Below, piece after piece: positions 52,848-62,420 of a DNA stretch of 64,000 nt. How positions within the stretch are numbered: the stretch's first letter is position 1; every line of letters starts with the position of its first letter. The stretch covers positions 1 to 64,000 of the forward strand of contig JAUICJ010000009.1 of assembly GCA_030427925.1 (NCBI GenBank), written 5' to 3'. A program made the translations under genes and the position numbers. The notes under the pieces were generated by a model. That model did not search any database and was not told the DNA's origin. It saw nothing but the letters and a program-made list of their open reading frames with translations. This stretch comes from Bacteroidia bacterium. Lineage in GTDB: Bacteria; Bacteroidota; Bacteroidia; Flavobacteriales_D; Sanyastnellaceae.

Positions 52848-55841
52848 ATGCGTTACCTCGTCCTATCCTTTTGCCTCGCGATCACCGCGATTTCCCAGTC
52901 CCAATACGACCCGTACGAACTGCGTTTTCGCGGCATTCCGATGACCGTGCCGGAGGAGACCGAGCAGGCGCGGTTGCGGGCGGCATCGGGTTGGTCCGAC
53001 TTTGTGGAGGCCCACCCGCGCTGGCAGGCCATCATGGATGGGCATACCGGCCTCCCGCATCGGGCGTACGGTCCTGCTTGGGCGGTTGAGGGGGCGACGT
53101 GGGCGGAGAAGTTGGCGGCGTTTGAGGGCGCGGTGGCGGGATTTGGCCTGCCGGGGAACTTGGAATGGACCTGGCGCGAGACGGCTGCGAAGCACGATTG
53201 GGCGTTCGCGACCCAGCACGTGGAGGGCATCGCCGTTTATGGAGGCAAGTTGATGACCAAATGGCACGACGGGGCGCTGGTGTCCTGGGGGGCCGACTGG
53301 TACCACGACGCGGCCGTGCCCGAGGGCGAACTGTTGAGTTCGGACGCGCTGCTTTCAGCGGCGATGGCCGAGGTGGATCTCGATGAGTGGGGCGCTCCCG
53401 AGTCGCAAGAGCTGGTGCTGGTGCCGCAAGCCCGTGCAGACGGTTCGTTGGATTACCGATTGGTGCAACCGTTTGTGATCAACGGCCGGTTGGGGACCTT
53501 GCCCAAACGCTATTTGACCTGGGTCGACGCCCTGACCGGTGAGGTGTTGATGCGCGCGAACCAGGTGCGCCACATCGCGGGGCGTTTGGCCATGCCGGCG
53601 ACGGGGCATCGCCCCGAGCGGTTGGTGCGTCGGATGGGCATTGATGTGCCCCCAGCGGTGAGCGTTTCTGGCGTGCTGAATGCGGACGTTCACCCGATGT
53701 ATCCGTTCCAATCCGTGGAAAATTTGGCCTTGCCGCACCTCGCATTGAACCTGCCCGGTGACGCCCTCTACACGGATGAAACCGGTGGATTCATCTCCAC
53801 CGCTTCCGGGCCATTGACCGTTCAGTCGAGCCTCGAAGGGCGGTGGTCCACGGTGTTCACCAATGGCGTGACGCCCTCGGTGCCGTTGACGCTCGTGGAC
53901 GGCTACAACACCGTCAATTTGACGGGATTAGGAAACGTCAAAGAGCGCTCGGCCTACCGTTCCGTCGGCTTGATCCACGATCACATGAAGCAGGTGCTGC
54001 CTGACTTCGAAGCGCTGGATTTTTCGCTTCCCACGAACATTGACGTGGCCGGCGAGTGCAATGCGTTTTACGATGGCCAAAGCATCAACTTCTTCGATGT
54101 CGGGGGCGGATGCAACGCGACTTCCCTCATTGCGGATGTGGTTTGGCACGAATACGGTCACGGCATCAACGACTTTTTCTACCAGACTTACGGAAGCTTT
54201 TTCATGAACGGTGCGATGGGAGAGGGGTACGCGGACCTTTGGGCGATGAGCTTGGGCGATTTGGCGGAAATCGGCAAGGGCTTCAACGTGGGCAGCGAGG
54301 AGGGCATTCGGCGCTACGACCAGGATCCGAAGGTGTATCCTCAGGACTTGGTCGGTCAGGTGCATGCGGATGGCGAAATCATCTGCGGGGCGTGGTACGA
54401 CACGCACTTGTTGATGGGGGGAGATTGGACGGCGACGATGGCGTTGTTCGCGGATGCCTATCCGGGATTGCAGGCCGAGGCCTTGGATGGCGATGAAGGC
54501 CAAGCCTATGCCGACGTGCTCATCGACGTGCTCCAAGCGGACGATGACGATGCGGATTTGTCGAACGGCACGCCGAATGCCGCGGCCATCATCGAAGGGT
54601 TTGACCTCCACGGCATCACGATCTTTGGCTACGCGGAGATGGACCACGATCCGGTGGAGTTCGCCGATGCGGATGCGGGGATTGAAATTGAGGGGGACGC
54701 GGAAATCGTGTTCCCGTACAGCCTGTACTTCGACGGGATGAAGCTCCGCTACCGCACCACGCCCGATGGCGCCTGGTCCGAGCTCGACATGGTCGAAGGT
54801 GCGAACGGCTTCACGGCGGAGCTGCCCGCGCAGCCGGCGGGCACGGTGGTGTCTTATTACCTGTACATCGCCGACGACTTCGGTGGGTTGTCGGCCATCG
54901 ACCCGGTGGGTGCGGCGGCGGAGGAGTACCCGAATTTGCCGCATTTCACGCTGGTGGGTGTGGAGCCGCTGTTGATCAACGATTCGGATGAGTATTCGGA
55001 CTTCGGGTTTTGGCAAACCGGCGTTCCTGGATACGACAACGCAACCACGGGACAGTGGGAAGAGGCGATTCCCGTCGGCTCCTTCGGCGAACCGGGTGAC
55101 CCCTCGACCATAGCGGCCCCCAACATGGACCATTCGTTCGGACTCGCGGGCTTTGCGTTCGTGACGGGGGTGAACCCGGTGGGCGGCAGCGTCGGCGCGA
55201 ACGACGTGGATGCGGGCCACACCACGTTGCAATCTCCGGTCATCGACTTGACGCCGTATGAGGAGCCCGTGATTGCATATTGGCGTTGGTACTGCAATGC
55301 GCCGTACTCGGGGGCGAATCCGCGGAGTGATTGGTGGCAAGTGCAGTTGTCGAACGATGGGGGGGCGTCGTGGACGTACCTGGAGAACACGTTGCAGCAG
55401 GATTTGTCCTGGCGCAGGAATGCCTTCCGGGTGGCGGATTGGATCGAGCCTTCGGATGAGTTCGTGATGCGGTTCATCGCTTCGGACAGCACGACGGTGG
55501 GGGAATACCTCGACGGGGGGTCGCTGGTGGAGGCGGCGTTGGATGACATCGTGTTGTACGATTTGGCCAGCGGGGCAAACGTGGAGGGACAGCAGGAGTC
55601 GGCGCCGATTGCGGTTTTCCCTAACCCCGCCCGCGACCAGTTCACGTCCAGCGGCTGGTGGGCGACCCATTCGGTTCGGCTCATCAACGGCTTGGGCCAA
55701 ACCGTCAGCACCTGGCAAGCGGACGGCCTCGGTCAGGTCCGCGTGCCTGCTGCGAACCTGCCAACGGGCGTCTACTGGCTGGTCGGCTACGACCGAAATG
55801 GCGTGCGCCGCTCAGCGTCCGTGCAGGTCGCGCGACCTTAA
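52848..55841 (+). CDS. Secreted M36 (fungalysin)-like metallopeptidase with T9SS tail
   Basis: 997 residues, signal peptide MRYLVLSFCLAITAISQS. The first about 260 residues form a propeptide (FTP/PepSY-like: GIAVYGGKLMTKWHDGALVSWG). The zinc site WHEYGHGINDFF begins at about residue 434, and GEGYADLWA about 25 residues later supplies the third ligand, as in the M36/gluzincin pattern. A beta-sandwich region and a domain with WQTGVPGYDN...DGGASWTYLEN follow, and the end (AVFPNPARDQFTSSGWW to QVARP) is a T9SS type A sorting domain. It probably digests extracellular protein. Its TAA stop overlaps the TAA of batE on the other strand. Confidence 0.92.
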   Translation: MRYLVLSFCLAITAISQSQYDPYELRFRGIPMTVPEETEQARLRAASGWSDFVEAHPRWQAIMDGHTGLPHRAYGPAWAVEGATWAEKLAAFEGAVAGFGLPGNLEWTWRETAAKHDWAFATQHVEGIAVYGGKLMTKWHDGALVSWGADWYHDAAVPEGELLSSDALLSAAMAEVDLDEWGAPESQELVLVPQARADGSLDYRLVQPFVINGRLGTLPKRYLTWVDALTGEVLMRANQVRHIAGRLAMPATGHRPERLVRRMGIDVPPAVSVSGVLNADVHPMYPFQSVENLALPHLALNLPGDALYTDETGGFISTASGPLTVQSSLEGRWSTVFTNGVTPSVPLTLVDGYNTVNLTGLGNVKERSAYRSVGLIHDHMKQVLPDFEALDFSLPTNIDVAGECNAFYDGQSINFFDVGGGCNATSLIADVVWHEYGHGINDFFYQTYGSFFMNGAMGEGYADLWAMSLGDLAEIGKGFNVGSEEGIRRYDQDPKVYPQDLVGQVHADGEIICGAWYDTHLLMGGDWTATMALFADAYPGLQAEALDGDEGQAYADVLIDVLQADDDDADLSNGTPNAAAIIEGFDLHGITIFGYAEMDHDPVEFADADAGIEIEGDAEIVFPYSLYFDGMKLRYRTTPDGAWSELDMVEGANGFTAELPAQPAGTVVSYYLYIADDFGGLSAIDPVGAAAEEYPNLPHFTLVGVEPLLINDSDEYSDFGFWQTGVPGYDNATTGQWEEAIPVGSFGEPGDPSTIAAPNMDHSFGLAGFAFVTGVNPVGGSVGANDVDAGHTTLQSPVIDLTPYEEPVIAYWRWYCNAPYSGANPRSDWWQVQLSNDGGASWTYLENTLQQDLSWRRNAFRVADWIEPSDEFVMRFIASDSTTVGEYLDGGSLVEAALDDIVLYDLASGANVEGQQESAPIAVFPNPARDQFTSSGWWATHSVRLINGLGQTVSTWQADGLGQVRVPAANLPTGVYWLVGYDRNGVRRSASVQVARP

Positions 55842-56602
55842 ACTTCGGCGACCTGTCCGGCGGCCACCCAACCGACGCTTCCGTTGGCGAATTCGAGCTC
55901 AATCCACTCGGACGTCCGGGAGAGGATGCGCCCCTTCGTGCCTTCGTGTAGGATGAACAGCACCAAGCTGTTGGTCGTTTGGGGTGCGTTGCGGATTTCT
56001 GCAGTCGGGGTGAGGATGACCGCTTCATGGCTCATGTCATCGCGGTGGAGCGTTGCGGAAAAGAGGAACCCTGCGCCCACGCTCAGGGCGAGCAGGACCG
56101 AAGCCATGGTGGTGGCGATGCGCCGCATGGCTTCTTCGCGGGCCAACAGCCTCCAGGAGAGCGCCCCGAATCCCCCGAGCCACAACACCAGCAACGTCAC
56201 CGACCAAAACCCCAAACGCCCCTTTGCCACCACGCGTTCCCACAAGTCCCGCAATCCTTGCGTGGGCAGCGGTTCAATGCGGTCGGTCACTTTCGTGTTG
56301 GCGAGCTGCAGGTTGGCGCGCGCGTCGTCGTTGTTGGGGTCGAGTTGCAGGGCGCGCTCGTAGTGGAGGATGCTGCGTCCGATTTGGCCCAGTTTGAAGC
56401 TCGCATTGGCCAAATTGTACTCCGCCTCGAAGCTCCGGCATTCCGCCAACACCGCTTCGTACGCCTCCGCCGCTTCGGCAAACGAACCCGCCTCATACGC
56501 GGCGTTGCCCGCCTCAAATTGCGCCTCGCAAACCTCCACATTGCCGGCTGCGGCTGCGTTCGCGAGGACGAGCATCAAGGCGATCATCCCGAGCTGTTTC
56601 AT
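55838..56602 (-). CDS. batE: BatE-like TPR/SH3 membrane protein
   Basis: 254 residues from the ATG at 56602, which overlaps the batD stop by ATGA. Signal peptide or helix MKQLGMIALMLVLANAAAAG, TPR repeats (AYEAGSFAEAAEAYEAVLAE, AEYNLANASFKLGQIGRSILHYERAL), two membrane helices near 150-205, and a C-terminal SH3-like domain (RNAPQTTNSLVLFILHEGTKGRIL). This is the last gene of the Bat operon and has the standard BatE layout. The biochemical role of BatE is not settled. Confidence 0.9.
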   Translation of the reverse strand: MKQLGMIALMLVLANAAAAGNVEVCEAQFEAGNAAYEAGSFAEAAEAYEAVLAECRSFEAEYNLANASFKLGQIGRSILHYERALQLDPNNDDARANLQLANTKVTDRIEPLPTQGLRDLWERVVAKGRLGFWSVTLLVLWLGGFGALSWRLLAREEAMRRIATTMASVLLALSVGAGFLFSATLHRDDMSHEAVILTPTAEIRNAPQTTNSLVLFILHEGTKGRILSRTSEWIELEFANGSVGWVAAGQVAEV

Positions 56603-58329
56603 GATTTCCATTCCTTTTCGGTGCGTTCGACGAGGTTCACGGCTTGATCGTACAGGGTTTGCGGCGGTGCGGTGCTGCCGGGGGCATAGCGCGCGAGGTC
56701 CAGCGCTTCGAGCAAGGACTGCCATTCCGGCTGGGTGGACGGGGCGGCTTGAGCAAGGGCCGCCAGCGCGCCGGTGCGCGTGTACTGGCTTTGGCTCCAG
56801 CCGAGCTTGGCGATGAGGTACGCTTCGAGGCCGTGACCGAGGGCCACGTGGAAGGCGGCCGGGTTGTCGATGGATTTCTGGGCTTCGCGGAGTTCTTTGC
56901 GGATGCGGGATTTGGCCTGGCGCTTGCGCGTGCCTTTGATGTCGCGCGCTTCAGCGTCTTTGCGGCGTCGGCGGGCCCAAATCAACAGCCACTGCAACGG
57001 TCCGATGGCCAGTCCCGAGGCCAAACCGGCCTTCATCCAGCCGCCCGCACTGAGCGGAACGAATCGGTCCGCTTCGAGCTGGATGTACCGAATGTCCTGG
57101 TTCAGGATTTGGATGTCGGACTTGGAATTGTACGACAACGTGGCCGAAGGCATTCCATTGCCGGCGGTGACCGTCAACACCTCGCCCCCGAGGACCCGTT
57201 CCACGTGTTCGCCCCGCGCCGCATCGTACCAACTCACGCGCAACTCCGGCACCGTGAAGGTCCCGGTGGTCCGAGGGATGATGACGTAATGGAACGTGCG
57301 GCTCCCCACTTCGCCCGCATCTTCAATGCTGATGCGGTCTTTCACCTCGGGATCGAACACCTCAAAATCGCGCGGCCATTCCCACTGGGGCTCGCGCAGG
57401 AACTTCAGGTTGCCGTTTCCCTTGAATGCGATGTCCACCGTGAAGGCTTGGTTCGCTTCGACTTCCAATTCGGAGGCGTTCAACTCCACGTCGAGGCGCT
57501 TGAACGCCCCGAGGTGTGCGGCTGGAACCGGGGCAGGAAGCGGGCTGACGCGGACGGTGACGGGATCAGCCGCCGCAGCCACGTTCCGACCGTTGAAGAA
57601 CGAGGTGCGCACGTAGCCGGTGAGGTCGAATCCGTCGATGGTCAGTTCCCCGGTTTGTTGCGGAAACAACACGAATTTCCCCACGGTCGCCACCTGAATG
57701 CGTCGGCCGTTCAGCAACCGCGGCTCGAAACTCGGGTTGGGCAAGTCCACGGATTCTTTCCAAAACCCGGTAAACTCCGGAATGGAATAATCGCGCACAT
57801 CCAAACCGGACATTTGGGAATAAATCTGCAACGTGGCCACAACGGGCTCGCCCACCACGACGTTGCGCTTGGAGAGGTCGATGACCATGGCCACTTCCCG
57901 ATCGAGCACCGCCGAAGCCCCCCCGTTGGAAGCGCTGTTTCCCGGTTTTTTCACGCGAATGGTGAAGGCGTCTGTTTGGAAGGTTCCCTTGTTCGTTTGG
58001 ATGGAGTAGGCGGGGACTTGCACGTCGTTTTCTGCCGTCACCACGTACGTGTAGGTGTACATGGACTGGCTGGACCGTCGACCGTTTACGAACGTGACGT
58101 TGTTGCCCTTCGCCGGGCCGTAGGCGTATTTCAAGCCGGCGATTGCGGGCACCGAGACGTTGGCGTCGCAGTTGTTGAAGGTGAACGTCAGTTGGACGGA
58201 TTCCCCGCGCAAGACGGTGCTCCGGTCCACAGTCAATTCCGCCGACGCCTCCTGGGCCCAAGTGCCGAAGCTTCCGATCAGTGCGATCCAAAGCCATCCG
58301 ATTCGCATCCAATTCATTTCGTGGGTCAT
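56599..58329 (-). CDS. batD: BatD family protein
   Basis: 576 residues from the ATG at 58329. Signal peptide MNWMRIGWLWIALIGSFGTWA, then several Ig-like beta domains with conserved BatD phrases (VLRGESVQLTFTFNNC, VVGEPVVATLQIYSQMSGLDVRDYSIPEFTGFWKE), one helix (AGLASGLAIGPLQWLLIWA) and a cytoplasmic tail of basic helices. It is a membrane-anchored periplasmic protein of the Bat complex. It starts in the batC stop (TGATG). Confidence 0.92.
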   Translation of the reverse strand: MTHEMNWMRIGWLWIALIGSFGTWAQEASAELTVDRSTVLRGESVQLTFTFNNCDANVSVPAIAGLKYAYGPAKGNNVTFVNGRRSSQSMYTYTYVVTAENDVQVPAYSIQTNKGTFQTDAFTIRVKKPGNSASNGGASAVLDREVAMVIDLSKRNVVVGEPVVATLQIYSQMSGLDVRDYSIPEFTGFWKESVDLPNPSFEPRLLNGRRIQVATVGKFVLFPQQTGELTIDGFDLTGYVRTSFFNGRNVAAAADPVTVRVSPLPAPVPAAHLGAFKRLDVELNASELEVEANQAFTVDIAFKGNGNLKFLREPQWEWPRDFEVFDPEVKDRISIEDAGEVGSRTFHYVIIPRTTGTFTVPELRVSWYDAARGEHVERVLGGEVLTVTAGNGMPSATLSYNSKSDIQILNQDIRYIQLEADRFVPLSAGGWMKAGLASGLAIGPLQWLLIWARRRRKDAEARDIKGTRKRQAKSRIRKELREAQKSIDNPAAFHVALGHGLEAYLIAKLGWSQSQYTRTGALAALAQAAPSTQPEWQSLLEALDLARYAPGSTAPPQTLYDQAVNLVERTEKEWKS

Positions 58330-59219
58330 CACCAGTCCTTTTCAATGGTTCGCCGTTCGCCTCCGTTTCGTTGCTGCTGCAATTTGGCTTGAATGGCCGC
58401 TTCGTTGCGTTCCAAACTCTCCAGGATCCGCTCCATGTCTTCGGGGGAAATTTGGCCTTCGACGGGTTGCTGCTGGGGCTGTTCTCCTTGCTGGCCCTCG
58501 CCGTCTTCCGCCTCGCTTTCCTGTTGCTCGCCCTCTTGTTGGTCTTGCTCGCCGTCGCCTTGCTGCTCGTCCTGTTGTTGCTCGCCGTCTTCGCTTTGTT
58601 GCTCGTCCTCGTTTTGCTCGCCGTCCTGGTCTTGCTGCTGGTCCTGATTTTGGTCGCCGTTCTGGTCCTGCTGCTGGTCCTGATTTTGGTCGCCGTTCTG
58701 GTCTTGCTGCTGGTCCTGATTTTGGTCGCCGTCTTGGTCTTGCTGCTGGTCCTGATTTTGGTCTTGCTGCTGCTGCGCAAGCCGCATGGCGTAGGCCAAA
58801 TTGTACCGCGCCTCCTCATTTTCGGGATTCTCCCGCAGCGCCTGCTTGTACGCTTGAATGGCAGGACTGAGCTCGCTCTGCTGCAAACTCAGGTTCCCCA
58901 AATTGTGCCACGCGGACGACTTCAAAGCGCGGTCTTCGGTGGACCCGATGGCCTTTCGGAAGGCCGATTGGGCGCGGGCGGTGTCGCCCGATTGGACGAA
59001 AGCGCGTCCGAGGTTGTACTCCGCGACGGCCGCCAGTTCCGAATGGGTGGTGCCGAGGGCGAACAGGCTGTCCGCGGCGCCCGTGTTCGCCCGGTAGGCG
59101 TCGATGCCGTCTATGATCGCAGCCTTCGCGTCGAGGTCGGATTGCGCGGAGGCTGCAACGCACGCGGAGCCCAGCAGCAGCACCGCGACGAGTCGGGGGA
59201 GGAGTGGTGGGGTGTTCAT
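58329..59219 (-). CDS. batC: BatC-like TPR protein with Gln/Asp-rich repeat tract
   Basis: 296 residues from the ATG at 59219, overlapping the batB stop by ATGA. Signal peptide MNTPPLLPRLVAVLLLGSACVAASA. TPR repeats occupy about 40-150 (AEYNLGRAFVQSGDTARAQSAFRKAI, AWHNLGNLSLQQSELSPAIQAYKQAL). Residues about 153-255 are almost only Gln, Asp, Asn, Glu and Gly, including four 12-residue units. The end (ISPEDMERILESLERNEAAIQAKL) is the conserved Bat tail motif. The polar tract is a disordered linker. Confidence 0.9.
   Translation of the reverse strand: MNTPPLLPRLVAVLLLGSACVAASAQSDLDAKAAIIDGIDAYRANTGAADSLFALGTTHSELAAVAEYNLGRAFVQSGDTARAQSAFRKAIGSTEDRALKSSAWHNLGNLSLQQSELSPAIQAYKQALRENPENEEARYNLAYAMRLAQQQQDQNQDQQQDQDGDQNQDQQQDQNGDQNQDQQQDQNGDQNQDQQQDQDGEQNEDEQQSEDGEQQQDEQQGDGEQDQQEGEQQESEAEDGEGQQGEQPQQQPVEGQISPEDMERILESLERNEAAIQAKLQQQRNGGERRTIEKDW
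58620..58763 (-). repeat. Four tandem 36-bp units in batC
   Basis: Units start at 58620, 58656, 58692 and 58728 and differ at a few positions only. Each encodes a 12-residue QDQ/DGDQNQ-type unit of the Gln/Asp tract. Length variation would be in frame. Confidence 0.85.
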
Positions 59220-60361
59220 CGGGCGACGGGTTTGGGATGACGTCCGGTTTGGCCTGCATTGATGACCGCTTCGCCGAACAACAGCACCATCGCAGCGAAG
59301 AAGAACCACGAAGCGCGGTGCTCAAAATCCGTGTAGGCAATCTGCGCGACCTCCTGCTGCTCCAGTTGGTCCAAGGCCGATCGCACGGGGTTCAAGTCGA
59401 CGAAGCCCTTTCCGGCGAGAGTGAACGTGCCCCCACCCGCATTCGCAATGCCGATGAGCATGTTCTCGTTCAACGCCGTCACCACGGGCTTTCCATCCGC
59501 GTCGCTTTTGAAGCCGCGGGCGTGGCCGTATCGGTCAAACAGGGGAATGGGCGCGCCCTCCAGCGACCCCATGCCGATGGTGTGCACTTCAATGCCATTC
59601 GATCGCGCCTTTTTCGCAGCATCTTCCGCGTCGTCCTCGTGGTTTTCTCCATCCGTCATCACCAAGATCACCCGGCTCGCGGTGGATTCCTCGTCAAACG
59701 CCTCCGCGCACGTTTCGATGGCGCGGCCAATGGCCGTTCCCTGCGTAGCCACGAGGTCGCACGAAACCTGATCCAAGAACAGCTTCATCGCTCCGTAATC
59801 CGTGGTGATGGGGCATTGGACGTACGCTTCACCCGCAAAGACCACCAAGCCCAGTCGGTCGCCGTCCAGCTGGTTGATGAGCCGCTCAATGGTGCGCTTT
59901 GCCAGGCCCAACCGGTCCATGCCGACGTCCTCCGCCATCATGCTGTTCGACACGTCGAGCGCGACCATCACGTCCACCCCTTCGGTGGTGATTTCCTTGA
60001 GTTTGGCCCCCACTTTTGGGTCCAAAATCCCGAGCAACACCGCGGCCATCGCAAAGCGCCAGACCAGGAACCGCCAACCATCCCGCCCCGGCCGCAACCG
60101 CGGCATGAAGTCCGGAATCAACTTGCTGTCCATCAGCCGGTCCATTGCCCGACGCTTCCATTCCAGGTGCAGCAAGAACAGCACCAGCATCACCGGCAAC
60201 GACGCCAGCATCCACCCCCACGTTTCGTGCTCAAGCTGCACGTTGGGAGCCACCCGCTGAACGGTCACCCAAGCCGCAATGAGCAGTGCCCAAAACGCCA
60301 ATTCCGCTAAAATCAGCGCCACCGCAATCGGGTAAGTCCGGAAGGCCGAAGGAGCGTTCAT
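59216..60361 (-). CDS. batB: BatB, von Willebrand factor A membrane protein
   Basis: 381 residues from the ATG at 60361 (MNAPSAFRTY), overlapping the batA stop by ATGA. Two N-terminal helices, a third near 100, then a VWA domain with a complete MIDAS: DVSNSM (Asp136, Ser138, Ser140), the conserved threonine in TAIGRAIE, and TDGE. A final helix is near the C-terminus (ASWFFFAAMVLLFGEAVI). BatA and BatB are paralogues that probably pair through their VWA domains in a membrane complex. Confidence 0.94.
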   Translation of the reverse strand: MNAPSAFRTYPIAVALILAELAFWALLIAAWVTVQRVAPNVQLEHETWGWMLASLPVMLVLFLLHLEWKRRAMDRLMDSKLIPDFMPRLRPGRDGWRFLVWRFAMAAVLLGILDPKVGAKLKEITTEGVDVMVALDVSNSMMAEDVGMDRLGLAKRTIERLINQLDGDRLGLVVFAGEAYVQCPITTDYGAMKLFLDQVSCDLVATQGTAIGRAIETCAEAFDEESTASRVILVMTDGENHEDDAEDAAKKARSNGIEVHTIGMGSLEGAPIPLFDRYGHARGFKSDADGKPVVTALNENMLIGIANAGGGTFTLAGKGFVDLNPVRSALDQLEQQEVAQIAYTDFEHRASWFFFAAMVLLFGEAVINAGQTGRHPKPVAR

Positions 60362-61428
60362 GCGATGCTGCGAATGAAAAAGGTTCGACACAGGAATTCA
60401 GCCACGAGTGCGAGCGCCGCTAAGAGGGCGAAAGGCAAGAATTCTTCGGTTTTTTGGTTGTACCTCAGGACGTTGAATCGGGTTTTTTCGAGCTCATCGA
60501 TTTCGTCGTAGATGGCGGCGAGCTTGTCCTCGTTCGTAGCGCGGAAGTAGCGTCCGCCGGTCTCCCGAGCGATGGTTTTCAGCACGTCCTCATCGATCTT
60601 CACCTCGACCCAATCGTAGCGGTAGCGGTTGCCGTTCTTCGCCACGGGACTCCTGGCCTTGCCGATGGTTCCGACGCCGATGGTGTACACGCGGATGTTG
60701 TTGAGTTTCGCGAGCTGCGCGGCGTCGATGGGTTCGATGGATCCGGAGTTGTTCACCCCATCCGTCAGCAGGATGATGACCTTGCTTTCTGCCTCGGAAT
60801 CGCGGAGGCGCGTCACGGCGGTAGCGAGTCCCATCCCGATGGCTGTTCCGCCCGTGAGCAAGCCGGTTTCGAGCGACTCGATGCCGTTCATCACCACGCG
60901 TTGGTCGGTCGTCAGCGGCACTTGGGTAAACGCTTCGCCTTCGTAAGCCACCACGCCGATGCGGTCGTCGGGCCGCGATTCCACGAATTGCGTGGCCACT
61001 TCTTTCGAAGCTTCGAGCCGGTCGGGGTCGAAATCCTTGCTGAGCATGGAAGCACTGAGGTCGAGGGCCAGCACGATGTCGATGCCTTCTCGGGTCAAAT
61101 CTTCAATGCTCGACGAACTCTGCGGTCGCGCCGCCGCGGCCGCCAGTAGCAACAAGGCCAACCCCCGCAACGCAAACGGCAACTCCGTCACGGCGTGCAA
61201 CATGCGGCTGCCCACCCCCCGTTCCACCGGCAAATTCAGCATCGCAGAGGGAAAGCGGCCGGTGGCCAACCGCCATGCCCGCAAGCCCACCAAGGCAACG
61301 GCCAACCCGGCGAAGGCAAGGCCCCACGGCATGGCCAGCTCGAAGTGCTTGCTGGCGTAGGCCATGCCCGAAGCCCCGGCAACCAAGGCAATGGCGTGGG
61401 GAAGGAGGGACCACATCACCCGCTTCAT
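60358..61428 (-). CDS. batA: BatA, von Willebrand factor A membrane protein
   Basis: 356 residues. N-terminal helices (HAIALVAGASGMAYA, AMPWGLAFAGLAVALVGL, FALRGLALLLLAAAAA), then a VWA domain with MIDAS residues DLSASM (Asp123, Ser125, Ser127), GTAIGMGLA and TDGVNNSG, and a C-terminal helix (LPFALLAALALVAEFL). It starts in an ATGA overlap with the upstream gene. The family was first linked to aerotolerance in Bacteroides fragilis; the molecular mechanism is still unclear. Confidence 0.95.
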   Translation of the reverse strand: MKRVMWSLLPHAIALVAGASGMAYASKHFELAMPWGLAFAGLAVALVGLRAWRLATGRFPSAMLNLPVERGVGSRMLHAVTELPFALRGLALLLLAAAAARPQSSSSIEDLTREGIDIVLALDLSASMLSKDFDPDRLEASKEVATQFVESRPDDRIGVVAYEGEAFTQVPLTTDQRVVMNGIESLETGLLTGGTAIGMGLATAVTRLRDSEAESKVIILLTDGVNNSGSIEPIDAAQLAKLNNIRVYTIGVGTIGKARSPVAKNGNRYRYDWVEVKIDEDVLKTIARETGGRYFRATNEDKLAAIYDEIDELEKTRFNVLRYNQKTEEFLPFALLAALALVAEFLCRTFFIRSIA

Positions 61429-62420
61429 GAGGCCGATGGGGATTCGTCCGCCACAGGGCGGGTGCGTTCAACGAGTTCGATGGCCCGGCGCACCGCGCGC
61501 TCGTGTTCCGCCGCGTCCCCGCGGTACTTCGCGAACTTGACGAGGTCGGCGAGTTCGAGCACTTCTACGAATTGGCGGCGCAGGTCCGGATCGATGGCGA
61601 CCGAGCGCAGGGTGCGCGCGATGTCGCCCGTGGTTTGTTCAAGGGCGGGCACGTCGAAGCGGTCTTCGAGGTAGGTCCGCAACGCGAGGCTGATGGCGGA
61701 TTGGTGTCCCTTCGGGTTGCCTTGTTTCCAAACCGCGCGTTCTTGAATCTCCCGCAGCGTCCTGAGCGCGATGACGTGGGCGGGTTCGCGCGGCTTCTCG
61801 GGTTCGGAGGCCGTGCGGTCGGCTTGGCGCTCCCGGTTTTTCCACCACCGCATGGCGGCCCATGCCAATCCTGCGAGGGCGAGGGCAGCCAGGATCCAGG
61901 GGATGATGCGGCGGAGCCGTTCGGCTAAGGTCCAGTCGACTTCGACGATGTCGTGGAAGTTTGCGATTTGGCCTTCATCGCCGAGGGCGGGGGACGCCAC
62001 GGCGAAGAGGACGGGGTTCGAAAGCAGCGTGTCGCCGTCCAGGACGAAGGGAAGGGCCGGCATCCGAACGAGCCCGGAATCCCACGTCGTGACGCGCAGG
62101 GATCGCGTGATGGCGATGGCGTCGCGGCCGTCGTCGAGGGGGACGAGGGACGTGTCGGCGGGGCGCATTTCGAGGATCTCCCAGCCGCCGGGCAGGGTGT
62201 CCTTGAGGACCGGCCATTCGAAGGCGGAGGCGGTTTGGGCGGGGTCGCGGACGGTTTGGAGGTGGATCCAGGTTTGGCCTCCCAACTTCAATGCGGTCGT
62301 GTCCGCCCGCAATTCCACCTGCTGCGCCTGCGCGCTCGCGGTCCACAATGCGGCCGCAAAGAGCATCCACTTACCCACGGCGATCGAACAATTGCATGAG
62401 CGGTTGGACATACGGTTCAT
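61425..62420 (-). CDS. Bat-operon membrane protein of unknown function (DUF4381/BatD-like layout)
   Basis: 331 residues if started at 62420, which overlaps the DUF58 stop by 50 nt; starts at 62411 or 62366 are possible, the last giving MLFAAALWTASAQAQ. A signal segment is followed by an Ig-like periplasmic domain, one helix (IIPWILAALALAGLAWAAM), and a basic cytoplasmic tail with HVIALRTLREIQER and DVPALEQTTGDI. This type of protein regularly lies between DUF58 and batA. It is probably a structural part of the Bat complex. Confidence 0.8.
   Translation of the reverse strand: MNRMSNRSCNCSIAVGKWMLFAAALWTASAQAQQVELRADTTALKLGGQTWIHLQTVRDPAQTASAFEWPVLKDTLPGGWEILEMRPADTSLVPLDDGRDAIAITRSLRVTTWDSGLVRMPALPFVLDGDTLLSNPVLFAVASPALGDEGQIANFHDIVEVDWTLAERLRRIIPWILAALALAGLAWAAMRWWKNRERQADRTASEPEKPREPAHVIALRTLREIQERAVWKQGNPKGHQSAISLALRTYLEDRFDVPALEQTTGDIARTLRSVAIDPDLRRQFVEVLELADLVKFAKYRGDAAEHERAVRRAIELVERTRPVADESPSAS

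Noticed and set aside
53928-55718. 596-codon open frame on the minus strand
   Set aside because: Antisense to the M36-like protease; no domain and biased composition.
58620-58763. 36-bp repeats that resemble the length of CRISPR repeats
   Set aside because: Units are directly adjacent with no spacers and encode the batC Gln/Asp tract.
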